NCBI RefSeq assembly: GCF_029395535.1
Contig: NZ_CP113920.1
Coordinates: 1,674,001-1,738,000 of the forward strand
Length of the DNA stretch: 64,000 nucleotides
Direction: 5' to 3'
Source of the DNA: Bifidobacterium sp. ESL0732
GTDB taxonomy: Bacteria; Actinomycetota; Actinomycetes; Actinomycetales; Bifidobacteriaceae
Part shown: positions 36,348-45,028 of the stretch, one piece after another
How positions within the stretch are numbered: the first letter of the stretch is position 1
Layout of the letters: each line of letters opens with the position of its first letter
The notes under the pieces: model-generated
What the model was told of the DNA's origin: nothing
The model's database searches: none
What the model saw: only the letters and a program-made list of their open reading frames with translations
Made by a program: the position numbers and the translations under genes

Positions 36348-37622
36348 TCAGTCCTTGGATTCTTCCATCTTATTGTACGTATTCGTATCGCTGACCTGGG
36401 AGACAAGCTGGCCCAGGAACTCAGTCAGGCGAGTTCGATATTCGGTCTCGAACTGCTTGAGGCTCTGAATATTGGCCTCGATGACCTTGGACTGAGATGC
36501 GAGGTTGTCGCGCACCTGCTGAGCATAAGTCTCTGCGGCGGAACGGGTCTTCTGGTCGTACTCGGCGGCACGACGCTGAACTTCGGACTCGTAGGTATCG
36601 GCCGAAGAATGCTTCTGCGTGGAGTAATCGTCGGCGGCGGTGCGGGTCTTCTGCGCGTACGTATCGGCTTCGGAGCGCGTCTGCTTGGAATAATCCTCAG
36701 CCTTGCTGCGGGTCTGCTTGGCATACTCGTCGGATTCGTTGCGCGTGCGGGTGGAGTAATCGTTGGCCTTGTTGACCAGCTCCTGGTACTTGGTCTGGCT
36801 GGCCTCGGTGATTTCCTTGGCCTTGGCCTTGCCCTTGTCCACATACTGGTCATGAAGCTGCATGGCGAGCGTCAGCATGGCGGTCGCACGTTCCGGCTCA
36901 CTGGAAGCTCCAGCGGCGGCTCCTGCAATCTTCTGCAGGCTGCCGGTCTCGGTATTCGGCTCAATCTTGGAGACCTGAGCGCGCAGCTGGTTTTCACGCT
37001 GCTTCGATTCCTCAAGTTGACGCGAAAGATCCTGTAGCTGTCTGGCCTGCTGACTTGCGGAAGAAAGCTGCTTCTTGGCCTGTTCGAGCTCACGAGAGAG
37101 CTTCTCATTGCCACTGCGGAACTCGTCACGCTCGTGCTGGACCGCGACAAGCTGGTTGTCGATGTCCTTCTTGCCTTGAGCTTGGGCGGCCTGGGCTGTG
37201 AGCTGATCAATCTGCGCATTCAAGCGGTCGACCTGATCCTTAAGCTGCTTGTTCTGCTCGGCCAGTGCCCTGTTGCTTTCCTCTGCCTCGGCGAGCTTGG
37301 AGGCATCCACACTTGCGGTCGCGGAATGATTGGCGGCGCTCTGCTGCTGGCTTGCGGCCGTCTTCAAAGTCTGGTTTTCACGGCTCAGGGTCTGAACCTG
37401 GGTGGTCAGATCGGAAATCTTGGAATTGAGCTTGCTGACGTCCGGTCCAAGCGACTGGGTCGACTGGCCGTTGCCATTCGCCATCGCCTGCTTACCGAGA
37501 GCTTCAACGGTCTCGGTGACCTGATCGAGGAAGTCATCGACCTCTTCGACATCGTACCCTTCTTTAAAACGTACGGTTTGGAAGGCATGTTCCCTGATAT
37601 CTTTCGGCGTTAACAGTGCCAT
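36348..37622 (-). CDS. DivIVA/Wag31-type polar growth protein with repeat-rich coiled coil
   Basis: A 424-residue protein whose N-terminal 60 residues (TPKDIREHAFQTVRFKEGYDVEEVDDFLDQV) are the DivIVA membrane-curvature domain. A long coiled coil follows (KLNSKISDLTTQVQTLSREN and onward). At about residues 290-390 is a run of 11-residue units of the type Y..QTRS.AE/D (SKAEDYSKQTR, SEADTYAQKTR, TAADDYSTQKH and more). In actinobacteria Wag31/DivIVA recruits wall synthesis to poles and septum. GAGGTG lies upstream of the ATG. The gene sits in the conserved order with yggT, sepF and ftsZ. Confidence 0.9.
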   Translation of the reverse strand: MALLTPKDIREHAFQTVRFKEGYDVEEVDDFLDQVTETVEALGKQAMANGNGQSTQSLGPDVSKLNSKISDLTTQVQTLSRENQTLKTAASQQQSAANHSATASVDASKLAEAEESNRALAEQNKQLKDQVDRLNAQIDQLTAQAAQAQGKKDIDNQLVAVQHERDEFRSGNEKLSRELEQAKKQLSSASQQARQLQDLSRQLEESKQRENQLRAQVSKIEPNTETGSLQKIAGAAAGASSEPERATAMLTLAMQLHDQYVDKGKAKAKEITEASQTKYQELVNKANDYSTRTRNESDEYAKQTRSKAEDYSKQTRSEADTYAQKTRTAADDYSTQKHSSADTYESEVQRRAAEYDQKTRSAAETYAQQVRDNLASQSKVIEANIQSLKQFETEYRTRLTEFLGQLVSQVSDTNTYNKMEESKD

Positions 37623-37717
37623 AAACTTTTACACCTCACTTTGGGCATAATGCCTCTGATTTTTGACTCTTGGATAAATCTTACACTATGCAGTATACCC
37701 TGACGCCGGAAATGGCT

Positions 37718-37996
37718 TCAGATGATGAAATCCACCACTGCCAGGATGAACCACAAGACCATAGGCGTGACGTCCAATCCCCCGTTGCCCATACGAATAA
37801 TGGGAATGAACCTGCGCAACCAACGCAGCGGCGGCTCGGTGAGCACGTAGAAGACATTGATAATCGAACCGATCACGCGTCCCGGACGCCAGCGGGGAAT
37901 CAGCACAAGCACCCAATCGATGAGCACACGGATAAAAAGCACCGTGGAATAGATGCCGATAAGCCACTTGATCAGGTAAAGGATGGTGAAGAGCAT
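37718..37996 (-). CDS. YggT family membrane protein
   Basis: A 92-residue protein with two hydrophobic helices and the intervening amphipathic stretch DWVLVLIPRWRPGRVIGSIINVFYVLTEPPLRWLRRFIPII, the pattern of PF02325. Its function is not firmly known, but it is nearly always found next to sepF and divIVA in Gram-positive division clusters. Six bases separate it from sepF. Confidence 0.9.
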   Translation of the reverse strand: MLFTILYLIKWLIGIYSTVLFIRVLIDWVLVLIPRWRPGRVIGSIINVFYVLTEPPLRWLRRFIPIIRMGNGGLDVTPMVLWFILAVVDFII

Positions 37997-38002
37997 AAAA
38001 CC

Positions 38003-38482
38003 TCAGAACAGACCGTCTTCTGACTCGTCAGAGGACTGATCCACCTTGATATTGACTTGGGCAGGACTTAAGAGGAAGACTCGGGGTGTGACGCGTTCGA
38101 GCGAACCGCGGACACCAAAGACCACACCGGCCGAAAAATCGACGATGCGGTAGGCGACGGCCTCGGAGACGCCGGTAAGGTTCAAAACCACCGGAATGCC
38201 GTCACGAATGGCGCGTCCGACCTTTTGGGCTTCGTCATAAGTCTTGGGGTGAATCGTGGTGATGCGGTTGATACGGCCAGCCGGGAAAGGCTTGGCGGCG
38301 CGCGAAGACGAAGGAGCCTCCTGGCTTTGGGAGGCAGGAGCCGCGTGCTGAGTGATCGGCGTCACGGTGCTGTCGGAATCGAAGTCGGAAGGCGCCGCAT
38401 CCTCATCCTGCATCTCGTCATCATCACCGACTACATCAGCCATACCGAGATACGACATCGCCTTTTTCATATATCCAGCCAT
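38003..38482 (-). CDS. sepF: cell division protein SepF
   Basis: A 159-residue SepF: an N-terminal amphipathic membrane-binding helix (MAGYMKKAMSYLGMADV), an acidic Ser/Pro linker, and the globular domain (INRITTIHPKTYDEAQKVGRAIRDGIPVVLNLTGV ... RIVDFSAGVVFGVRGSLERV) that binds the FtsZ tail and polymerises at the septum. It is 21 bases downstream of ftsZ, its partner. Confidence 0.95.
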   Translation of the reverse strand: MAGYMKKAMSYLGMADVVGDDDEMQDEDAAPSDFDSDSTVTPITQHAAPASQSQEAPSSSRAAKPFPAGRINRITTIHPKTYDEAQKVGRAIRDGIPVVLNLTGVSEAVAYRIVDFSAGVVFGVRGSLERVTPRVFLLSPAQVNIKVDQSSDESEDGLF

Positions 38483-38503
38483 TACAATCCTTTCGTCTTC
38501 TCT

Positions 38504-39703
38504 TTAGCGCAGGAAATCGGGGATATCGAGGTCGCCGGGATCGTCGGGCGAAGACGATTCACCCGGGTCGTCGTAGGGCTCGGGTTCGGGAGTATGCGAT
38601 ACGGTCGGAGTATCCAGATCCGGCACATGACGCACCAGAGGAGTCTGAGAATCGGCCTCATAGGTCTGGTTCGACGAATCACTCGCGCTGTGGGATGCCG
38701 GCTTTGAGACTTCGCCGAGATTTTCGGCATCCTTCTTGCTTTCGGCATCGAAGCCCGCCGCGATGACGGTGACACGAACCTCGTCGCCATAGGCATCGTC
38801 CAGAGCCAGGCCCCAGATGATCTGAGCCTCGGGATGGATGGCCTTGCGCACGAGTTCGGTGGCGTCGCTGGCCTCCTGCAGCTTCAGGTCGGTCGGGCCG
38901 GCGATATTGATGAGCGCACCGTGGGCGCCTTCGATGCTTTCTTCGAGCAGAGGCGAGCTGATGGCGATTTCGGCGGCCTGGGTGGCGCGATCCTCGCCGC
39001 GTGCAGAACCGATGCCGAAGAGGGCCGTGCCCGCACCGCGCAGAATGGCGGTGACATCGGAGAAGTCGACGTGGATGTAGGAGTTCATCGTGATGAGGTC
39101 GGTGATGCCCTGCACGCCGGCCAGCAGCGCGGTGTCCGCAGTCTTGAAGGCGTCGACAATGCCGATGGTCTTGTCGGAAAGTTCGAGGAGACGGTCGTTG
39201 GGAATGACGATGAGCGCATCGACTTCCTTGCGCAGGTTTTCGATACCGAGCTTGGCAGAGGCCGCACGCTGCGGGCCTTCAAAGGCGAACGGACGGGTGA
39301 CGACCGCGATGGTCAAAGCACCCTGCTGATGCGCCGCACGCGCGACGATAGGGCTTGCACCAGTGCCGGTGCCGCCGCCCTCACCGCAGGTGACGAAGAC
39401 CATATCGGCGCCCTTAAGCGCCTCTTCGATATCCGACTGGTGATCCTGAGCGGCCTTGGCTCCCTTTTCCGGATCTGCCCCGGCTCCAAGCCCACGACTG
39501 GAGTGATCACTCAGGGAAATCTTGACATCCGCGTCGCTGCGGAGCAGATCTTTCGCGTCGGTATTGATAGCTACAAATTCAACGTTCTGCAAGCCTTCGG
39601 CAATCATTCGATTGACGGCGTTACCACCAGCACCACCGACACCAACCACCTTGATGCTCGTTTTATCGTTGAAATTGTCATTCTGGGCAATCTCGCTCAC
39701 CAT
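38504..39703 (-). CDS. ftsZ: cell division protein FtsZ
   Basis: The 399-residue tubulin homologue that forms the division ring. VVGVGGAGGNAVNRMI binds nucleotide, GGEGGGTGTGASPIVARAA is the tubulin signature, and the T7 loop is in NSYIHVDFSDVTAIL. The C-terminal linker is Ser/Asp/Pro-rich and ends with the conserved DLDIPDFLR peptide that binds SepF. AGGAGA precedes the ATG. It heads the ftsZ-sepF-yggT-divIVA-lspA run. Confidence 0.98.
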   Translation of the reverse strand: MVSEIAQNDNFNDKTSIKVVGVGGAGGNAVNRMIAEGLQNVEFVAINTDAKDLLRSDADVKISLSDHSSRGLGAGADPEKGAKAAQDHQSDIEEALKGADMVFVTCGEGGGTGTGASPIVARAAHQQGALTIAVVTRPFAFEGPQRAASAKLGIENLRKEVDALIVIPNDRLLELSDKTIGIVDAFKTADTALLAGVQGITDLITMNSYIHVDFSDVTAILRGAGTALFGIGSARGEDRATQAAEIAISSPLLEESIEGAHGALINIAGPTDLKLQEASDATELVRKAIHPEAQIIWGLALDDAYGDEVRVTVIAAGFDAESKKDAENLGEVSKPASHSASDSSNQTYEADSQTPLVRHVPDLDTPTVSHTPEPEPYDDPGESSSPDDPGDLDIPDFLR

Positions 39704-39837
39704 AGTCTCCTGTCACTTCACGGTTATGCCTATTACTCTATCGCAGAACACGCCTAAATTAAGACTATTTCGCGGGGTGTACCACGTATTTTTTTGAATT
39801 TTTTAATTATTTGTTCCAAATCATCAATACAGACACA

Positions 39838-39943
39838 CAACTGACGTGGTGGAGTGGGGATATACAATGTCCGACACGCTCCGGGCCGCTCAGGCCAAGT
39901 CTTTACGGTCTGACATCGCATATCCCCACCCCACCACTCAACC
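39838..39943 (+). repeat. long-hairpin element, copy 1 (ftsZ-dusB gap)
   Basis: From CAACTGAC to ACTCAACC. The outer stem is GTGGTGGAGTGGGGATAT against ATATCCCCACCCCACCAC with one mismatch; the second stem is ATGTCCGAC against GTCTGACAT with one mismatch; the apex has GGCC/GGCC around GCTCA. It shares its core with two further copies at 41331 and 41508. No coding potential is evident. Confidence 0.85.
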
Positions 39944-39966
39944 ACACTAATTTTTATCAACACAAA

Positions 39967-41280
39967 TCAGTAGCTGGCATCCATCGGGTCATCACCGAAA
40001 AGCTGCTCGCGTTCTTCGTGGGTAGTGGTACACGAATCGAACCAGCCGTAAGGAACGTGGACCTTTTTCGCGTAGCGAACACGGCCACGAGGCTTATCGG
40101 TTATCCGTTCTGGATAAGTGACAGTCGGATCAAGCCTGTCCATCACTTTTCTGACGTCGTCCAAAGTTTCGGACTCCATGAACTCGCGACGGATATTGCC
40201 GCCGACGGGAAAACCTTTGAGGTACCACGCGATGTGTTTGCGCAAATCATGCACGGCCATCGTCTCGTCGCCGTCATAGAAACGAAGCAAGAGCTCACCG
40301 TGGGCCAGAATGATCTGACAAACGCCACCCAAAGTAGGGCTGAAACGCTCGTCGGAACCAGCGAAGGCATGCTTGATATCGGAGAATATCCAAGGCCTTC
40401 CCTGACATCCGCGGCCGATGGCGACACCGGCGCAACCGGTCTCACGCACCATTTCCAACGCATCCTCGGCACCCCAGATGTCACCGTTGCCAAAGACCGG
40501 AATATCCACGGCCTCGACCAGTTCGGCGATACGGCTCCAGTCGGAATGGCCGCCATAGTATTCAGCGGTGGTGCGCGCGTGAAGCGTCACTGCGACGCAG
40601 CCCTCATCTTCCGCGATACGTGCGGCATCGAGGAACGTCGTATGGTCGGCGTCGATACCTACGCGGATTTTCGCGGTGACAGGAATGTTGGCATCACTGC
40701 ACACTTCGACCACACGGTGGATGAGCTCGCGGAACAGGTCGGTCTTCCACGGCAGCGCGGAACCGCCGCCACGACGCGTGACCTTGGGAACAGGGCAGCC
40801 GAAGTTGAGGTCAACGTGGTCGGCCAGATTGCCATGAACCACCATTTGCGCGGCTTGTGCAGTGATATTGGGATCGACACCGTAGAGCTGGAGCGAGCGG
40901 GGCTGCTCGGTGGGTGCGAAGCGGCACAGCCTGAACGCTTTGGGGTTTCGGGCGACCAGCGCACGCGCGGTGATCATTTCGGCGACATACAGGCCATCGG
41001 GGCCATACGCACGGCAAAGCGTCCGGAACGGCCAGTTGGTGACGCCCGCCATCGGAGAAAGCACCACCGGCGTCTCGACGTGGATGGGTCCTAGGTCGAC
41101 CGGTGCGATCTTCGGCAACGGCTTGCCATCGGCCGGCGCCTCATATTCGCCGGCTGCGGCACTGGTCGCTTCCGGATCGAGCCCGGGCAGCGCCTTGAGC
41201 GCCTCGTCCCAGCCCTCATCAAAGTGCTGTCGGGCCTCCGAATAATCCACTTTCTTCAGCCATTCCACAAAGTTCTTCAC
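39967..41280 (-). CDS. dusB: tRNA-dihydrouridine synthase
   Basis: A 437-residue flavoenzyme that reduces uridine to dihydrouridine in tRNA. The FMN barrel is visible (VVLSPMAGVTNWPFRTLCR, AEMITARALV, HVDLNFGCPVPKVTRRGGGSAL with the catalytic cysteine, GNGDIWGAEDALEM and AIGRGCQGRPWIF). An actinobacterial N-terminal extension of about 60 residues precedes the barrel. The start is GTG(41280), with AGGGGA 5 bases before it. It is flanked on both sides by copies of the long-hairpin element. Confidence 0.93.
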   Translation of the reverse strand: MKNFVEWLKKVDYSEARQHFDEGWDEALKALPGLDPEATSAAAGEYEAPADGKPLPKIAPVDLGPIHVETPVVLSPMAGVTNWPFRTLCRAYGPDGLYVAEMITARALVARNPKAFRLCRFAPTEQPRSLQLYGVDPNITAQAAQMVVHGNLADHVDLNFGCPVPKVTRRGGGSALPWKTDLFRELIHRVVEVCSDANIPVTAKIRVGIDADHTTFLDAARIAEDEGCVAVTLHARTTAEYYGGHSDWSRIAELVEAVDIPVFGNGDIWGAEDALEMVRETGCAGVAIGRGCQGRPWIFSDIKHAFAGSDERFSPTLGGVCQIILAHGELLLRFYDGDETMAVHDLRKHIAWYLKGFPVGGNIRREFMESETLDDVRKVMDRLDPTVTYPERITDKPRGRVRYAKKVHVPYGWFDSCTTTHEEREQLFGDDPMDASY

Positions 41281-41330
41281 GTATCCCCTATTTTATTTGT
41301 TTATTTATTCAATCTTCGTCAACGATATTC

Positions 41331-41437
41331 CAACTGACGCGTTGGAGAGCGGGATATACAATGTTCGGGACGCTCCTTGGCCGCTCGGCCGTGTCTTACG
41401 CCCGACCATCGCATATCCCGCTCTCCAACACTCAACC
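41331..41437 (+). repeat. long-hairpin element, copy 2 (dusB-glyS gap)
   Basis: From CAACTGAC to ACTCAACC. The outer stem GTTGGAGAGCGGGATAT pairs perfectly with ATATCCCGCTCTCCAAC; the second stem is ATGTTCGGG against CCCGACCAT; the apex is GGCC/GGCC. The stem bases differ from copy 1 at many places, but pairing is kept. Confidence 0.85.
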
Positions 41438-41507
41438 AAAGACTCTTTTAAATGTCAAAGTATTCCACCATCAACTGCTAAAGATATTCGTACAAGAGCC
41501 AGAATGT

Positions 41508-41612
41508 GTTGAGTGCTTGGGGCTGGGATATGCGATGTCAGACCGTAAAGACTTGGCCTGAGCGGCCCGGAGCGTGTCGGACATTGTATATCCCAGCCCC
41601 AAGCACGTCAGT
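41508..41612 (-). repeat. long-hairpin element, copy 3, inverted (dusB-glyS gap)
   Basis: Reverse orientation to copies 1 and 2 and 70 bases from copy 2. On the minus strand the outer stem GTGCTTGGGGCTGGGATAT pairs perfectly with ATATCCCAGCCCCAAGCAC. The whole interior (from ATACAATGTCCGACACG to GTCTGACATCGC) is identical to copy 1, while the outer stem is different. It lies about 40 bases past the glyS stop. Confidence 0.85.
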
Positions 41613-41653
41613 CCAAGTCTTGACAGTGTTTTTACCTTATTCTTTTGAACGAC

Positions 41654-43174
41654 TCAGTACAACCCGCCTGCTTCGGCGACCTTGACCGGGGCGGACTCGT
41701 CGATGCCCGACTCCTTGGCGAAATCGACGCCTCCGTCGGCAGCGGTGGTGCCGACGATTGAAGCCGGGCCTTCGGGGTAGCGCACGCGCTTCTCGCCGAT
41801 GCGGTCGGCGACGTACTGGGCCACGTTGTCGAGGTCGACGCGTTCCTGTTTCATGGAGTCGCGCTCACGAATGGTGACGGCGTGGTCGTCAGCGGTGTCG
41901 AAGTCGACGGTGATGCACAGCGGGGTGCCGATCTCGTCTTGGCGGCGGTAGCGGCGGCCGATGGCGCCGGCCTCGTCGTAGTCGATCATCCAGTCGTGCT
42001 GGCGAAGTTCGGCGGCCAGATCGTGGGCGATCCCCTGCAGCGGGGCCTTCTTGCTCAACGGGAAGACGGCGGCCTTGACCGGGGAAAGGCGCGGGTCGAG
42101 ACGCAGTACGGTGCGGCGGTCGACGCCGCCCTTGGTGTTCGGCGCCTCGTCGACGGCGTAGGCGTCCACGAGGAAGGCCATCAGCGAACGGGTCAGGCCT
42201 GCGGCCGGCTCGATGACGTAGGGGATGTACTTCTTGCCGCTGGCCTGATCGAAGAAGGTCAGATCCTCGCCGGAATGCTCCTGATGTGCCGAGAGGTCGA
42301 AGTCGGTGCGGTTGGCCACGCCTTCGAGCTCACCCCAGTCGGAGCCCTTGAATCCGAACTTGTATTCGATGTCGACGGTGCGCTTGGAATAGTGCGCGAG
42401 CTTCTCTTTGGGATGCTCGTAATGGCGCAGGTTCTCCGGGTTGATGCCAAGGTCGGTATACCAGCGGGTGCGGGTGTCAATCCAATACTGGTGCCATTCC
42501 TCGTCGGTGCCGGGCTCCACGAAGAACTCCATCTCCATCTGCTCGAACTCACGGGTGCGGAAGATGAAGTTGCCGGGGGTGATCTCGTTGCGGAAAGACT
42601 TGCCCATGTTGGCAATGCCGAACGGCGGCTTCGAACGCGAAGAGGTCATCACGTTCTTGAAGTCCACAAAGATGCCCTGGGCAGTCTCGGGGCGCAGATA
42701 ATGCAACGAGTTCTCGTCGTCCACCGGGCCGAGATGCGTACGCAGCATCATGTTGAAATCACGCGGTTCCGTCCACTGGCCGCGGGTGCCACACTCGGGG
42801 CAGACGATGGACTTCAAACCATCTTCAGGCATCTTGTCGCCGTGCTTCTCGGCGTAGGACTCCTGCAGCTTGTCGGCTCGTTGGCGCTTGTGGCAGTTAA
42901 GGCATTCGATCAGCGGGTCGTTGAATACCTTGACATGGCCGGAGGCCTCCCAAACGGCGGAAGGAAGAATAATTGAGGTGTCAACGCCGACCACATCGCC
43001 ACGGGTGACGACCATCGAGCGCCACCATTCGCGCTTGATATTGTCTTTCAGCGCGACGCCGAGCGGGCCATAATCCCATGCGGAACGTGTGCCGCCGTAG
43101 ATCTCCCCCGCAGGGAACACAAAACCACGACGCTTGGCCAGCGATACGACTTCATCAAGTTTGGATTGAGCCAC
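41654..43174 (-). CDS. glyS: glycyl-tRNA synthetase (alpha2 type)
   Basis: A 506-residue class II synthetase. [15 protein letters not shown]-type opening ([31 protein letters not shown]), the CxxC...CxxC zinc knuckle (ECLNCHKRQ ... [11 protein letters not shown]), motif 2 region [25 protein letters not shown], and the C-terminal anticodon-binding domain ([24 protein letters not shown]) are present. The frame opens at 43213, but GGAAGG seven bases before GTG(43174) indicates the real start, [11 protein letters not shown]. This corresponds to the eukaryote/Gram-positive single-polypeptide GlyRS (GlyQS-type). Confidence 0.95.
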   Translation of the reverse strand: MAQSKLDEVVSLAKRRGFVFPAGEIYGGTRSAWDYGPLGVALKDNIKREWWRSMVVTRGDVVGVDTSIILPSAVWEASGHVKVFNDPLIECLNCHKRQRADKLQESYAEKHGDKMPEDGLKSIVCPECGTRGQWTEPRDFNMMLRTHLGPVDDENSLHYLRPETAQGIFVDFKNVMTSSRSKPPFGIANMGKSFRNEITPGNFIFRTREFEQMEMEFFVEPGTDEEWHQYWIDTRTRWYTDLGINPENLRHYEHPKEKLAHYSKRTVDIEYKFGFKGSDWGELEGVANRTDFDLSAHQEHSGEDLTFFDQASGKKYIPYVIEPAAGLTRSLMAFLVDAYAVDEAPNTKGGVDRRTVLRLDPRLSPVKAAVFPLSKKAPLQGIAHDLAAELRQHDWMIDYDEAGAIGRRYRRQDEIGTPLCITVDFDTADDHAVTIRERDSMKQERVDLDNVAQYVADRIGEKRVRYPEGPASIVGTTAADGGVDFAKESGIDESAPVKVAEAGGLY

Positions 43175-43327
43175 GACACACCTTCCGCTTTCGGCTTTAA
43201 TCAGCCATTTCATGACAATTACTCGTGTGCCACTTTACCGACATAGCCTGACACACGGCGCAAACGCAACGACAGGCAATGCCAAGCCTTGCGAGTAGCA
43301 TACAGGTAGCGATTTCAAGGAGCATAA

Positions 43328-43705
43328 ATGAGCGAGAATATCGACCGCAACGCCGTCAAACAGACTGTCCCCACTGACCCGAAAACCGGCAAACCCTATA
43401 TCAATACCGTCGCAGCCGTGGCCATCGCGCCCAGCGGCACAGGTTCGGAACTGAGCGAATACGTCGCGCAATCCGTCAACGTCATTCGCGAATCTGGTCT
43501 GCCCAACGAGACCAACGCGATGTTCACCAACATCGAAGGCGATCTTGACGACGTACTCAAAACCGTGCGGGACGCCACCATGGTGTTGGCAGCCCAAGGA
43601 TATCGCACTGGCGTCACACTTAAACTCGACATACGTCCCGGTTTTTCCGGACAAATCAAAGAGAAACAGCAACTTGTTGACGACATTCTAAGTCAAACGA
43701 AATAA
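43328..43705 (+). CDS. thiamine-binding protein (MTH1187/YkoF-like)
   Basis: A 125-residue protein matching the PF01910 thiamine-binding family: INTVAAVAIAPSGTGSELSEYVAQSVNVIRESGL followed by TNAMFTNIEGDLDDVLKTVRDATMVLAAQG and RPGFSGQIKEKQQLVD. Family members are small ferredoxin-like folds that bind thiamine or hydroxymethylpyrimidine. A ribosome binding site AAGGAG lies about 7 bases before the ATG. No thiamine genes or TPP riboswitch are seen nearby, so its role here is unsettled. Confidence 0.85.
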   Translation: MSENIDRNAVKQTVPTDPKTGKPYINTVAAVAIAPSGTGSELSEYVAQSVNVIRESGLPNETNAMFTNIEGDLDDVLKTVRDATMVLAAQGYRTGVTLKLDIRPGFSGQIKEKQQLVDDILSQTK

Positions 43706-43757
43706 ACCGCCAATTTCCAATGAAATGAGCATGGGTTTCAAATAGTAGTCATTGAGT

Positions 43758-43774
43758 TTTACTTAGTCCGTAAA
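43758..43774. promoter_or_regulatory. operator-like inverted repeat upstream of the LacI regulator
   Basis: TTTAC (43758-43762) and GTAAA (43770-43774) are inverted around TTAGTCC. They sit directly after a TTGAGT (-35-like) hexamer at 43752-43757 and about 20 bases before the gene. The position suits autoregulation by the LacI protein. The half-sites are short, so confidence is limited. Confidence 0.35.
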
Positions 43775-43793
43775 TAGGTATAGATTAAAAATC

Positions 43794-44843
43794 ATGATGA
43801 CTATGAAAGACGTCGCGGAGAAGGCCGGAGTCTCAATCTCCACTGTCTCCTTGGTACTCAACAACAGAGATGCCGGACGTGTAAAAACTCAGATAGCCGC
43901 AAGGGTGCGAGAAATCGCCGATGAGCTTGGTTATAAACCGAATCCGATGGCGCGCAGCCTGCGTACCAGCAAAACCGGAATCTTGGGATTCGTCGCCGAC
44001 GAAATCTACGACATCCCTTACACCGCGCAAACCCTGCAGGGCGCACAGGATGCCGCAAGCCACTACGGCTACATCATCCTCTTCGTCGATACCGACGGAT
44101 CTGCCAGCCAGACAGACCAGATTTCGGTGCTGCAACGGTACGGTATGGACGGATTCCTCTATTCCAAGCCTTCCAGCCAGGTCACCGAAGTCCCTGAGGA
44201 CCTCGTCCACTCCCCGCTGGTTCTGATTTCCACCAATACTGTCGACAATCGCTTCCCCATCGTCGAACCCGACGAATTCGCCATTGGTTACGACGCCACG
44301 AAGAAGCTGATTGGTTCCGGAGCGAAAAAAATCGCCTATATCGGCAATGCCGCACCGACCATCGCACAAGCTACAAGACTTGAAGGCTATCGCAAGGCGC
44401 TCAAGGAAGCCAAAATGCCCTTCGACAAGAATCTGGTCGTCAACGTCTCGAAGAACGACGACGCCCTCGGCAAGGTCTCATCGCTTTTCGACGCAGTACA
44501 CCCCGACGGGTTCTTCTGCTACGACGACGCACGCGCCTGGTACATCTACGAATGCGCAGCGCGCCGCGGACTGAACGTCGGCAAGGACCTTTCAGTTATC
44601 GGCGTGGGCAACGACAGCAATATCGCCGACACCTTCACCCCCAAGCTGACCAGCGTCGCCATGCCGTATTACGAAATGGGTTACTGGGCAGTCTGCAAGC
44701 TCGTCTCGCTGATTGAAAAGCGCTCCTTGGGCGATGACCCATTCCCGAAGAACCTCATCGATCTGCCACCCATCAATTCCGCGATTCCGGCCTGTATTCA
44801 TTGCCAGATCATTGACAACCAATCGGTTGTCGGCAAAGAATAG
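43794..44843 (+). CDS. LacI family transcriptional regulator
   Basis: A 349-residue regulator: N-terminal helix-turn-helix and hinge (MKDVAEKAGVSISTVSLVLNNRDAGRVKTQIAARVREIADELGYKPNPMARSLR) and a periplasmic-binding-protein-like sensor domain (TGILGFVADEIYDIPYTAQTLQGAQDAAS ... FFCYDDARAWYIYECAARRGLNVGKDLSVIGVGND ... TSVAMPYYEMGYWAV). It presumably senses a sugar. No sugar transport or hydrolase gene adjoins it, so its regulon lies elsewhere. Two other in-frame ATGs (43797, 43803) are possible starts; no strong ribosome binding site is seen. Confidence 0.92.
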   Translation: MMTMKDVAEKAGVSISTVSLVLNNRDAGRVKTQIAARVREIADELGYKPNPMARSLRTSKTGILGFVADEIYDIPYTAQTLQGAQDAASHYGYIILFVDTDGSASQTDQISVLQRYGMDGFLYSKPSSQVTEVPEDLVHSPLVLISTNTVDNRFPIVEPDEFAIGYDATKKLIGSGAKKIAYIGNAAPTIAQATRLEGYRKALKEAKMPFDKNLVVNVSKNDDALGKVSSLFDAVHPDGFFCYDDARAWYIYECAARRGLNVGKDLSVIGVGNDSNIADTFTPKLTSVAMPYYEMGYWAVCKLVSLIEKRSLGDDPFPKNLIDLPPINSAIPACIHCQIIDNQSVVGKE

Positions 44844-44917
44844 CGGAAGGTTGGCGTTGCTTTACACTTGATTGAGAGTAAGGCAGACAGTCCGATAACC
44901 CGCAGCTAACCGATAAA

Positions 44918-44971
44918 AAAATCAAATAACGGCTTTTCCATAATATTTCGGAAGAGCCGTTATTTGATTTT
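44918..44971. terminator. strong bidirectional terminator (LacI gene / uppS)
   Basis: AAAATCAAATAACGGCT (44918-44934) pairs perfectly with AGCCGTTATTTGATTTT (44955-44971), and TTCC/GGAA extends pairing inside the loop. It lies between convergent genes (LacI +, uppS -), with A runs on one side and T runs on the other, the expected layout of a shared terminator. Confidence 0.85.
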
Positions 44972-45028
44972 GGTGCTGTTATTACTCGACGTTCGTTAAA
45001 CGCATTACGTTTTCGTTTTAGAAATCTG

